Below are positions 1 through 6,241 of a DNA stretch of 14,708 nt, in pieces. Source of the DNA: Oscillospiraceae bacterium (GTDB lineage: Bacteria > Bacillota > Clostridia > Oscillospirales > Ruminococcaceae); assembly GCA_020024155.1 (NCBI GenBank), contig JAHHUE010000039.1, positions 1 to 14,708 of the forward strand. The letters run 5' to 3'. Position numbers and translations under genes: made by a program. The notes beneath the pieces are model-generated. The model was not told the origin of the DNA. It made no database searches and saw nothing but the letters and a program-made list of their open reading frames with translations. Numbering within the stretch: position 1 is the stretch's first letter; every line of letters starts with the position of its first letter.

Positions 1-2
1 AT

Positions 3-33
3 AAAAAAACAGTGTGACCAAAGCCACACCATT
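3..33 (-). terminator. Rho-independent terminator of the Spx/ArsC-family gene
   Basis: On the minus strand the arms GTGTG and CACAC (25-29 and 12-16) form a stem. It is extended by G-U and U-G wobble pairs on both sides and by A-U pairs, and is followed by a run of seven T (bases 9-3). The wobble pairs would be A-C mismatches on the plus strand, so the structure favours termination of minus-strand transcription. It lies 47 bases past the stop codon of the gene at 80-436. Confidence 0.75.
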
Positions 34-79
34 TCTTTAAAACTTAATCTAATATCTATTCTGCCTATTTTATAAAATT

Positions 80-436
80 TTATTTTATTTTTTCTTCCCA
101 GTCTTTTTCTTTAAAGCCTGTTAAAATAAAACTGTCAGAAACAATAATTGGTCTTTTTACAAGCATACCGTCTGTTGCAAGCAATCTTATTTGTTCTTCC
201 TCAGTCATTGATGGCAATTTATTTTTAAGTTCCATCTGTTTGTACAACAAACCGCTTGTATTAAAGAACTTTTTAAGTTCAAGGTCACCTTCATTATACC
301 ATTTTTTAAGTTCACCATAAGTTGGATTTTCTTCCTTAATATCTCTCAAAGTGTATTCTACACCATTTTCATCAAGCCATTTTTTAGCTTTTTGACAAGT
401 TGAACATTTTGGATACCATATAAATTGAATTTTCAT
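80..436 (-). CDS. Spx/ArsC-family thioredoxin-fold protein
   Basis: This 118-residue cytoplasmic protein belongs to the ArsC/Spx/YffB family. Near the N-terminus, after a beta strand, it has the redox motif C11-S-T-C14 in the context YPKCSTCQKAKKWL. A middle segment, NTSGLLYK (59-66), and a late KRPIIV segment (94-99, with the cis-Pro-type R95-P96) follow in family order. The length matches the usual 110-135. Members include arsenate reductases and Spx/MgsR-type regulators that bind RNA polymerase alpha under disulfide stress. The CxxC favours the Spx/MgsR-like or uncharacterised branch over classical ArsC, which uses a single Cys with three Arg, but sequence alone does not settle this. The start is supported by GAGGG five bases upstream (442-446). 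The gene stands alone, with its own promoter and terminator, divergent from the gene at 564. No arsenic-resistance genes are nearby, so an arsenate role is not supported by context. Confidence 0.88.
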   Translation of the reverse strand: MKIQFIWYPKCSTCQKAKKWLDENGVEYTLRDIKEENPTYGELKKWYNEGDLELKKFFNTSGLLYKQMELKNKLPSMTEEEQIRLLATDGMLVKRPIIVSDSFILTGFKEKDWEEKIK

Positions 437-465
437 ATAATCCCTCGCATATAATATTTTTTTGT

Positions 466-494
466 ATTATAGCACATACTAATAAAATGAAAAA
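466..494 (-). promoter_or_regulatory. Candidate extended -10 promoter for the Spx/ArsC-family gene
   Basis: On the minus strand a perfect TATAAT (471-466) is preceded by TGC (474-472), giving an extended -10. The -35 position at 17-base spacing is TTTTTC (494-489), a poor match, as often seen with extended -10 promoters. The expected transcript starts about 25 bases before the start codon. Confidence 0.5.
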
Positions 495-514
495 GTATTT
501 ATTTTATTATAATG

Positions 515-558
515 TATAATTTATTTGCAAATATACAAAATAGTTTTAAAGAGGTGAT
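515..558 (+). promoter_or_regulatory. Candidate -10 box and strong RBS for the TTG-start gene
   Basis: A TATAAT at 515-520 (another overlaps at 508-513) lies about 45 bases before the start codon, but I see no recognisable -35. The ribosome binding site GAGGTGAT at 551-558 is strong. It is spaced seven bases (after GAGGTG) from the TTG at 564, which decides the unusual start codon. Confidence 0.4.
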
Positions 559-563
559 TTAAT

Positions 564-989
564 TTGGAGAAAAACTTATTGTATTTTATGCTAGGCAATG
601 TAGAAATGGGAAAATTTTCAACACAAAGTCTTGTAAACATCAGCAATAATATGGACTTTACAAAAGAGTTGTTACAAGACCTTTCTCAGTATGAGCATTT
701 ATATAATGAAATACTAAAAATCAAAGAGCCACAAGAAAAACTGAAACACATATCTATACTTGCAAAGCTTATGTTAAAAGCAGATATTCACAGAAGTACA
801 TTCAAAGATAAAAGTCCTAAAAAAATGAGTGAAATGCTTATAAAAGGATTTAAAATTGGAATAGATGATATTGACGAAAATATTTCCAAGGCAATAAAGC
901 TAAACGAAAAACCGGAAATAATAGACCTTGCAAAAGAGTACAAAAAATATATGGTAAAAAGAATGAATGATTATAAAAAATATCTTTGA
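564..989 (+). CDS. Hypothetical protein, 141 aa, helical, TTG start
   Basis: I do not recognise this family. The TTG start at 564 is chosen because GAGGTGAT at 551-558 lies at ideal distance; the first in-frame ATG, eight codons on, has no such site. The protein is rich in Lys, Glu, Ile and Leu and looks wholly alpha-helical, with amphipathic stretches around residues 30-75 and 85-140. It has no signal peptide, membrane segment or cysteine. The tail is strongly basic (KEYKKYMVKRMNDYKKYL). A small helical-bundle cytoplasmic protein is the most that can be inferred. It is transcribed divergently from the Spx/ArsC-family gene and ends before a bidirectional terminator, so it forms a single-gene unit. 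Base composition matches its neighbours and gives no sign of recent transfer. Confidence 0.8.
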   Translation: MEKNLLYFMLGNVEMGKFSTQSLVNISNNMDFTKELLQDLSQYEHLYNEILKIKEPQEKLKHISILAKLMLKADIHRSTFKDKSPKKMSEMLIKGFKIGIDDIDENISKAIKLNEKPEIIDLAKEYKKYMVKRMNDYKKYL

Positions 990-1055
990 TAAATCAAATT
1001 TATTGTCATAATAAAAATATTTTGTAATAAATAATTCCATAAGATATATAGAATG

Positions 1056-1086
1056 AAAATAGGCAGAGAATTTCTCTGCCTATTTT
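1056..1086. terminator. Bidirectional terminator between convergent genes
   Basis: A hairpin with arms GGCAGAGA (1062-1069) and TCTCTGCC (1073-1080) around a 3-base loop is extended outward by about six A/T pairs. It is followed by TATTTTTT on the plus strand and by TATTTTCATT on the minus strand. It abuts the dnaJ stop codon, which begins at 1087, and lies 67 bases past the 564-989 gene. It therefore probably terminates both converging transcripts. Confidence 0.85.
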
Positions 1087-2247
1087 TTATTCGAACATAT
1101 CTTTAATTTTTTTGAAAAATCCTTTGCGTTGTTCGTAGTTATCATCTTTAAGTGTTGCCTCAAAAGCTTCCAAAGCTTTGCGTTGTTCTCTTGTAACTTT
1201 TTTTGGAATTTCAACAGTTACAGTAACATATTGGTCGCCTCTGCCCCTGCCATTAAGATATTTAATACCTTTTTGTCTAAGACGGAAAACTGTACCACTT
1301 TGTGTACCTTCTGGAATTGTATACTGAACTTTGCCATCAATTGTAGGAACAACAATTTCAGCGCCAAGAACAGCTTGACTATATGTGATTGGAACATCAA
1401 CATATACATCATATTTTTTGCGTTTGAACATTGGGTCTGGTTTAACATTAACAACAACAATAACATCGCCTTGTGCGCCACCGTTTACACCCATATCGCC
1501 TTCGCCACGCATAGCAAGGCTTTGTTCATCATCAATACCTGCCGGAATGTTAACTTCTTTTTTCTTTTGAACATTTATTCTGCCGTTACCATGACATTTT
1601 TGGCATGGCTCAGTAATAATTTTACCTTTACCATGACATTTTGAACATGGACGAGAATTTTGGATAACACCAAAAGGTGTTCTCTGCTGTTGTGTAACTT
1701 GGCCTGTACCGTGACAATCTGGGCAAGTTTGAGCACTTGTACCTTTTTTAGCACCAGTACCATTACATTCAGGACAATTTTCCTGACGATTTATTGTTAC
1801 AGTTTTCTTACAGCCGTGAGCTGCTTCCATAAATGAAATTGTGATGCCAACATGAACATCACCGCCTCTTCTTGGAGCATTTGGATTTCTTCTCTGCTGG
1901 CCACCAAAGCCACCAAAACCACCGCCTCCAAAGAAGCTTTCAAAAATATCATTAAGGTCTACACCTGCACCGCCAAAGCCACCGGAATAATTTCCGTATC
2001 CACCGGCACCAAAGTTTGGGTCTACACCTGCATGACCATAAGTATCGTATTTCTGCTTTTTAGTTGGGTCAGAAAGAACCTCGTAAGCTTCGTTAACTTC
2101 TTTAAAATTCTTTTCTGCTTCTACATCACCTGGATTTAAGTCTGGGTGATATTTTTTTGCTTTTTTTCTATATGCAGATTTGATTTCGGCTTCGCTGGCT
2201 GATTTATCAACGCCAAGAACCTCATAATAATCTCTTTTTTCTGCCAC
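1087..2247 (-). CDS. dnaJ: Chaperone protein DnaJ (Hsp40)
   Basis: DnaJ is the J-domain co-chaperone that delivers unfolded substrates to DnaK and stimulates its ATPase. This 386-residue protein is a complete type I DnaJ of usual length. It has a J domain at 1-70 with the HPD triad at 34-36 and a Gly/Phe-rich linker at about 75-118. The zinc region holds four CxxCxGxG repeats (Cys 158/161, 175/178, 201/204, 215/218). The C-terminal substrate-binding domains (about 225-350) and dimerisation tail follow. The start is GTG at 2247-2245, supported by GAAGAGGG seven bases upstream. It is the last gene of the hrcA-grpE-dnaK-dnaJ operon, 108 bases after dnaK, and that gap holds a strong hairpin that could lower DnaJ relative to DnaK. 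A terminator begins right at its stop codon, so prmA, which often follows in related bacteria, is not in this operon. Confidence 0.98.
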   Translation of the reverse strand: MAEKRDYYEVLGVDKSASEAEIKSAYRKKAKKYHPDLNPGDVEAEKNFKEVNEAYEVLSDPTKKQKYDTYGHAGVDPNFGAGGYGNYSGGFGGAGVDLNDIFESFFGGGGFGGFGGQQRRNPNAPRRGGDVHVGITISFMEAAHGCKKTVTINRQENCPECNGTGAKKGTSAQTCPDCHGTGQVTQQQRTPFGVIQNSRPCSKCHGKGKIITEPCQKCHGNGRINVQKKKEVNIPAGIDDEQSLAMRGEGDMGVNGGAQGDVIVVVNVKPDPMFKRKKYDVYVDVPITYSQAVLGAEIVVPTIDGKVQYTIPEGTQSGTVFRLRQKGIKYLNGRGRGDQYVTVTVEIPKKVTREQRKALEAFEATLKDDNYEQRKGFFKKIKDMFE

Positions 2248-2286
2248 TTTTAAGCCCTCTTCTATATCAATATATAATCAGCAATT

Positions 2287-2309
2287 GGGCGAACTGTCAA
2301 AGTTCGCCC
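2287..2309 (-). other. Intercistronic hairpin between dnaK and dnaJ
   Basis: A perfect inverted repeat GGGCGAAC / GTTCGCCC (2287-2294 and 2302-2309) gains one further T-A pair, giving a nine-bp stem with a five-base loop. It is GC-rich in an otherwise AT-rich gap. No T-run follows on either strand, so it does not look like an ordinary terminator. An mRNA stability or processing element, or a partial attenuator that sets the DnaK:DnaJ ratio, is more likely. Confidence 0.7.
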
Positions 2310-2355
2310 CTTTGCTTAATAAATTAGCTTTTATATTTTATACTATTTGCAGAAA

Positions 2356-4188
2356 TTATTCAACATCTTTAAAATCTGCATCTACAACGCCGTCATCTGC
2401 TGGTTGAGCGTCTGTCTGTGCATCTTGAGCATTCTGAGCATTCTGTTGAGCAGCTTGAGCCTGTTCATACATTTTTTGGCTGATTGAGTGGAGAGAAGTT
2501 TCAAGAGCAGACATTTTTGCTTTGATATCTTCTATATTGCCACCTTCAACAGCTTTTTTAAGGTCTTCTTTTTTAGCTTCTGCTTCAGATTTTTCGCTAT
2601 CAGAAATTTTGCCTTCCATATCTTTAAGAAGTTTTTCTGTTTGGTAAACCATGCTGTCAGCTTGGTTCTTTGTTTCAATTTCTTCACGGCGTTTTTTATC
2701 TTCTTCAGCAAATTTTTCAGCTTCTTTTACAGCTTTTTCAATGTCATCTTTTGACATATTTGTAGAAGAAGTAATTGTGATAGACTGTTCTTTACCTGTA
2801 CCAAGGTCTTTTGCAGAAACAGAAACGATACCGTTTGCGTCAATATCAAATGTTACTTCAATTTGTGGGATACCTCTTGGAGCTGGAGCAATACCATCGA
2901 GGTGGAAAATACCAAGGGATTTGTTATCTCTTGCCATTTCTCTTTCACCTTGAAGAACGTTTACTTCAACAGATGGTTGGTTATCAACAGCTGTGGAGAA
3001 TATCTGGCTCTTTTTAGTAGGAATTGTTGTGTTTCTTTCAATAATTTTTGTAGAAACACCACCCATTGTTTCAATACCAAGAGAAAGTGGAGTTACATCA
3101 AGGAGCAAGATGCCTTTAACATCGCCGCCAAGAACACCGCCTTGAATTGCAGCACCAAGAGCAACACATTCATCTGGGTTGATACCTTTAAATGGGTCTT
3201 TACCGATAAGTTTTTTAACTGCTTCTTGAACAGCAGGGATACGGCTTGAACCACCAACCATAAGAACTTTGTTAAGGTCGCTTGCTTGTAAACCACTGTC
3301 TGCGAGAGCTTGACGAACAGGAGCCATTGTTGCTTCAACAAGGTCGTGTGTCAATTCATCAAATTTAGCTCTTGTAAGTGTAATATCAAGGTGTTTAGGG
3401 CCTGTTGCATCAACTGTAATAAATGGGAGGTTGATGTTAGACTGCATTACGCCAGAAAGTTCGATTTTTGCTTTTTCAGCAGCTTCTTTAAGTCTTTGAG
3501 CAGCCATTTTATCGTTAAGAAGGTCTATACCATTATCTTTTTTGAATTCTGCTGCAAGGTATTGGATAATTCTGTTATCGAAGTCATCACCACCAAGACG
3601 GTTGTTACCAGCTGTTGCAAGAACTTCTTGAACGCCGTCGCCCATTTCGATAATGGAAACATCGAATGTACCACCACCAAGGTCGTAAACCATAATTTTC
3701 TGGTCTTGTTCTTTATCTACGCCGTAAGCAAGAGCAGCAGCTGTTGGTTCGTTGATAATTCTTTTTACTTCAAGACCTGCAATAGCACCAGCGTCTTTTG
3801 TTGCTTGACGCTGACTATCATTAAAGTAAGCTGGAACTGTGATAACAGCTTCTGTAACTTTTTCGCCAAGGTAGTTTTCTGCATCTGCTTTAAGTTTAGA
3901 AAGAATCATTGCAGAAATTTCTTGTGGTGTATATTGTTTACCATCAATATTTGCTTTATAATCTGTACCCATTTCTCTTTTGATTGAAGAAACTGTACCA
4001 TCTGGATTTGTGATAGCTTGACGTTTTGCAACTTGACCAATCAATCTTTCGCCTGTTTTAGAAAAACCAACAACAGATGGAGTTGTTCTCATACCTTCTG
4101 CGTTAGCAATAACAACTGCTTCGCCGCCTTCCATAACAGCAACGCAAGAGTTAGTTGTACCAAGGTCAATACCAATAATTTTACTCAT
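2356..4188 (-). CDS. dnaK: Chaperone protein DnaK (Hsp70)
   Basis: DnaK is the ATP-dependent Hsp70 chaperone of the cytoplasm and works with DnaJ and GrpE. The 610-residue protein is complete. The nucleotide-binding domain (1-358) shows the phosphate-1 motif GIDLGTTNS (6-14), DLGGGTFD (169-176) and VGGSSRIPAV (311-320). The linker GILLLDV lies at 359-365, then the beta substrate-binding domain to about 480 and the helical lid to about 577. A low-complexity Ala/Gln/Asn/Asp tail (578-599) precedes the end DADFKDVE. Around residues 70-90 it lacks the roughly 23-residue insertion of proteobacterial DnaK, a known Gram-positive signature. The start has AAAGGAG close upstream (4199-4205). It is the third gene of the hrcA operon, 88 bases after grpE; CIRCE and HrcA upstream of hrcA should control it. 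Confidence 0.99.
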   Translation of the reverse strand: MSKIIGIDLGTTNSCVAVMEGGEAVVIANAEGMRTTPSVVGFSKTGERLIGQVAKRQAITNPDGTVSSIKREMGTDYKANIDGKQYTPQEISAMILSKLKADAENYLGEKVTEAVITVPAYFNDSQRQATKDAGAIAGLEVKRIINEPTAAALAYGVDKEQDQKIMVYDLGGGTFDVSIIEMGDGVQEVLATAGNNRLGGDDFDNRIIQYLAAEFKKDNGIDLLNDKMAAQRLKEAAEKAKIELSGVMQSNINLPFITVDATGPKHLDITLTRAKFDELTHDLVEATMAPVRQALADSGLQASDLNKVLMVGGSSRIPAVQEAVKKLIGKDPFKGINPDECVALGAAIQGGVLGGDVKGILLLDVTPLSLGIETMGGVSTKIIERNTTIPTKKSQIFSTAVDNQPSVEVNVLQGEREMARDNKSLGIFHLDGIAPAPRGIPQIEVTFDIDANGIVSVSAKDLGTGKEQSITITSSTNMSKDDIEKAVKEAEKFAEEDKKRREEIETKNQADSMVYQTEKLLKDMEGKISDSEKSEAEAKKEDLKKAVEGGNIEDIKAKMSALETSLHSISQKMYEQAQAAQQNAQNAQDAQTDAQPADDGVVDADFKDVE

Positions 4189-4241
4189 AATAGTAATCTC
4201 CTTTTAAATGTATATAAGTTATATTTTACAAAATTTATAAT

Positions 4242-4264
4242 AATCACCTTTGTGTTTGGTGGTT
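4242..4264 (-). other. Intercistronic hairpin between grpE and dnaK
   Basis: The sequences AATCACC (4242-4248) and GGTGGTT (4258-4264) pair over seven positions, one of them G-T, around a nine-base loop. The stem begins 12 bases past the grpE stop codon and is followed on the minus strand by AT-rich sequence without a clean T-run. It may be an mRNA processing or stability element. It is shorter and weaker than the dnaK-dnaJ hairpin. Confidence 0.4.
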
Positions 4265-4276
4265 ACTGCTAATTAA

Positions 4277-4861
4277 CTACTGTGCAACAGCAACTGTTGC
4301 AGGACGAATAACCTTATCGCCCATTTTATATCCTTTTTGGAATTGTTTTGTAACAATACCACTTTCGTGTTCATCACTTTCTTCCTGCATAACAGCAGCG
4401 TGAATATTTGGGTCAAATTCTTTGCCAACAGATTCAATTTCTTCAACTCCTAAGGTTGAAAGTGTATTTTTAGCTGTTGTCATAACCATTTCAATTCCTT
4501 TTTTGTACTCTTCATCTTTGCAAGGGCTTGCAAGAGCAATTTCCAAAGTGTCAATGATTGGCAGCAAAGAAGTAACAGCCTCAATTTTACCTGTTGTAAA
4601 ATTTTCTTGTTTTTCTTTGGCTGTTCTCTTGCGAAAATTATCATATTCTGCAAGAGTTCTTTGGAAAGTATCTTTTGTACTTTCAAGTTCTTTAACTGTT
4701 TCTTCAAGTTTTTTCTCTGTATTAACAAGATTTTCCAAAGTTTTTTCTACATCAATTTTGTTATCTTTTTTCTTCTTGGATTTTTTATCACAGCATTTTT
4801 CTTCTGACGCAGGAACTTCCTGTTTCAATTCATCCTGTGATTTATTTTCCATATCGTTCAT
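4277..4861 (-). CDS. grpE: Nucleotide exchange factor GrpE
   Basis: GrpE releases ADP from DnaK and so resets the chaperone cycle. This 194-residue homologue is complete. A disordered, charged head (1-38) includes a Cys-Cys pair at 23-24 and a lysine run at 26-32. A long coiled coil follows (about 38-90), with the AEYDNFRKRT signature at 71-80. The C-terminal beta domain ends in the family signature VTKQFQKGYKMGDKVIRPATV (170-190). The start is preceded by AAAGGAA (4877-4871), which lies inside the last codons of hrcA. The hrcA stop codon is only two bases from the grpE start, so the two genes are probably translationally coupled. It is the second gene of the heat-shock operon, between the repressor and dnaK, the usual order in Firmicutes. 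Confidence 0.98.
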   Translation of the reverse strand: MNDMENKSQDELKQEVPASEEKCCDKKSKKKKDNKIDVEKTLENLVNTEKKLEETVKELESTKDTFQRTLAEYDNFRKRTAKEKQENFTTGKIEAVTSLLPIIDTLEIALASPCKDEEYKKGIEMVMTTAKNTLSTLGVEEIESVGKEFDPNIHAAVMQEESDEHESGIVTKQFQKGYKMGDKVIRPATVAVAQ

Positions 4862-4863
4862 TT

Positions 4864-5892
4864 CTATAAATTCCTTTCAGTTCCTGTAATAGTTTGGGAT
4901 AAAAGCTGTGTAAAATACTGTATACAGGCAAAAAGTTTTGAATAGTCAACTGTCTGTGGACAAACAACACACAGCGAACCGCTCACTGCACTGCCTGCAT
5001 AATATCTTTTAGATATAAAACAAACATTATTTATATTTTTTATTGGCAATTCATCACCAAACACAACGCTTATTCCATCTAATTTTGGAGTGATTATATT
5101 TTTAAGCACATCCTTATCAGAAATAACTTTTAAAACTTCTGCGATGTTGTATTCAAAATCATCTGTACCAACTAGATATTGCTCGCCTCTTACATGAATT
5201 GTCTGTGTGCTTGCAATTTTTATAAGAGCAAGAGCACCTCGTATAATTTGGCTGAACGCATCATTTTCTTTGCTAAGTTCTTTTGTAAGAGCCATAAAGT
5301 AATGTTTATCAACATCTTCCCAAGAAACAAAACATAATCTTGCATTCAAGAGCATTGTAAGTTGCTGAATATCTGTGTTGCCGATTTCACTATTAAGACG
5401 AATAACTCTTGTGTGAACATCGCCACGGCTTGTTACACCAATGAGAACCACATCAAATTTGCCAGTTCTCAATATAGTAAAGTTTGCAAATTTCAAATCT
5501 TTATCCAGAGGTGGAGCAATTATCGTTGTAACTTTAAACATATCGCTGAACAACTCTGCTGCGCCTTGTAAAAATCTTTGAGAATCTCGGTCAAGCAAAT
5601 CAAATTTACTTTTTATATATTCTTTTTCAACATTTGAAAGCTTTGTATCTTCTTCAAGATTTTCAATATAGTATCTATAAGCTTTATTTGTTGGAACTCT
5701 GCCTGCTGAAACATGAGGCTGATTTAAAAAACCTTGCTTTGTAAGATAAGCCATTTCGTTTCTCAGTGTGGCAGATGACAGTGCCACATCTAAATAATCC
5801 TGTAAAGCGGATGATGCAACCGGTTCTTTGTCATTAATATACATATCAACAACAGCCTTGATTATCTCTTCATGTCTTTTCGAGATTGCCAT
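4864..5892 (-). CDS. hrcA: Heat-inducible transcription repressor HrcA
   Basis: HrcA represses class I heat-shock genes by binding CIRCE; GroEL keeps it active, so unfolded protein relieves repression. The product has an N-terminal winged helix-turn-helix (about 1-75) with the typical SSATLRNEMAYL and QPHVSAGRVPT segments. A GAF-like dimerisation region with an inserted domain fills the rest. I place the start at the ATG at 5892 (MAISKRHEE, 342 aa). An in-frame ATG two codons earlier, at 5898, would lie only two bases from the AAAGAGG ribosome binding site (5907-5901), while 5892 lies eight bases away, which is ideal. It is the first gene of hrcA-grpE-dnaK-dnaJ. A CIRCE 22 bases upstream of the start implies autoregulation. 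The length agrees with the family norm of about 340-350. Confidence 0.97.
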   Translation of the reverse strand: MAISKRHEEIIKAVVDMYINDKEPVASSALQDYLDVALSSATLRNEMAYLTKQGFLNQPHVSAGRVPTNKAYRYYIENLEEDTKLSNVEKEYIKSKFDLLDRDSQRFLQGAAELFSDMFKVTTIIAPPLDKDLKFANFTILRTGKFDVVLIGVTSRGDVHTRVIRLNSEIGNTDIQQLTMLLNARLCFVSWEDVDKHYFMALTKELSKENDAFSQIIRGALALIKIASTQTIHVRGEQYLVGTDDFEYNIAEVLKVISDKDVLKNIITPKLDGISVVFGDELPIKNINNVCFISKRYYAGSAVSGSLCVVCPQTVDYSKLFACIQYFTQLLSQTITGTERNL

Positions 5893-5914
5893 TTTCATCG
5901 CCTCTTTCTTTTGT

Positions 5915-5941
5915 TTAGCACTCTCTATCTCCGATTGCTAA
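5915..5941 (-). promoter_or_regulatory. CIRCE operator (HrcA binding site)
   Basis: TTAGCACTC at 5915-5923, nine bases, then GATTGCTAA at 5933-5941 match the CIRCE consensus TTAGCACTC-N9-GAGTGCTAA at 17 of 18 arm positions. It lies directly downstream of the hrcA promoter -10 box, covering the expected transcription start and the leader. This is the usual arrangement for HrcA repression. Confidence 0.95.
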
Positions 5942-5945
5942 TTAT

Positions 5946-5973
5946 ATTGTACACCTATCTGCTAAAAAGTCAA
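5946..5973 (-). promoter_or_regulatory. Sigma-A-type promoter of the hrcA-grpE-dnaK-dnaJ operon
   Basis: On the minus strand, TTGACT (5973-5968), a 16-base spacer and TACAAT (5951-5946) form a good vegetative promoter. The predicted start point falls at the edge of CIRCE, so HrcA would block it directly. This fits a class I heat-shock operon controlled by a repressor rather than by an alternative sigma factor. Confidence 0.85.
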
Positions 5974-6013
5974 TACCTTTCTTTAAGTTTTACAATTTTT
6001 TAATAATTATTTT

Positions 6014-6040
6014 AAAAAGCCTTAATTTTAGGCATTTTTT
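6014..6040 (-). terminator. Weak terminator-like hairpin upstream of the hrcA promoter
   Basis: GCCT (6019-6022) and AGGC (6030-6033) form a short stem around AT sequence. They are flanked by five A on the left and six T on the right, so a T-run follows the hairpin on both strands. The GC part is only four pairs. It may insulate the hrcA promoter from read-through, or it may be chance in AT-rich DNA. Confidence 0.3.
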
Positions 6041-6069
6041 GACTTTTACAAATACAAATTTATCACTTA

Positions 6070-6140
6070 TTAGCACTCATCATATATTAACTGCTAATTC
6101 CATATTAACGTTTTATGAACAAAATATATAATTAGCACTC
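6070..6140. promoter_or_regulatory. Two extra CIRCE-like sequences upstream of hrcA
   Basis: A perfect CIRCE left arm TTAGCACTC occurs at 6070-6078. It is followed, after 10 rather than 9 bases, by AACTGCTAA (6089-6097), a right arm with two mismatches. Another perfect left arm TTAGCACTC is at 6132-6140, with no recognisable partner arm. Both have the same orientation as the true CIRCE at 5915. The rest of the 5899-6241 gap holds only the hrcA promoter region, a weak hairpin and the terminator of the next gene; I see no coding sequence in it. Confidence 0.5.
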
Positions 6141-6204
6141 CTCATTTTTAACAATTTCACTATATTATATACATTCAAGTTATTACCAATATTTTTTATT
6201 CAAT

Positions 6205-6237
6205 AAAAAAGGCACTTATCATAAGATAAGCACCTTT
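6205..6237 (-). terminator. Rho-independent terminator of the DUF2142 gene
   Basis: On the minus strand GGTGCTTATC (6234-6225) and GATAAGTGCC (6220-6211) form a ten-pair stem around a four-base loop, followed by TTTTTTATT. Two positions are G-U pairs on the minus strand but would be C-A mismatches on the plus strand, so it is oriented for minus-strand transcription. The hairpin lies eight bases past the stop codon at 6242. Confidence 0.88.
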
Positions 6238-6241
6238 AAAT

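Noticed and set aside
80..436. Arsenate-resistance role for the ArsC-like gene
   Set aside because: There is no arsR, arsB or acr3 nearby, and the CxxC motif is closer to Spx/MgsR-type members. The arsenate reductase name alone is not support.
3310..3987. Long plus-strand open frame (225 codons) antisense to dnaK
   Set aside because: It is a shadow of the biased codon pattern of dnaK. It is rich in Cys, Phe and Asn, with no family resemblance and no ribosome binding site.
5899..6241. CtsR or SigB-type control of the heat-shock operon
   Set aside because: I found no GGTCAAA-type CtsR direct repeat and no SigB-like promoter. CIRCE plus a vegetative promoter explains the control.
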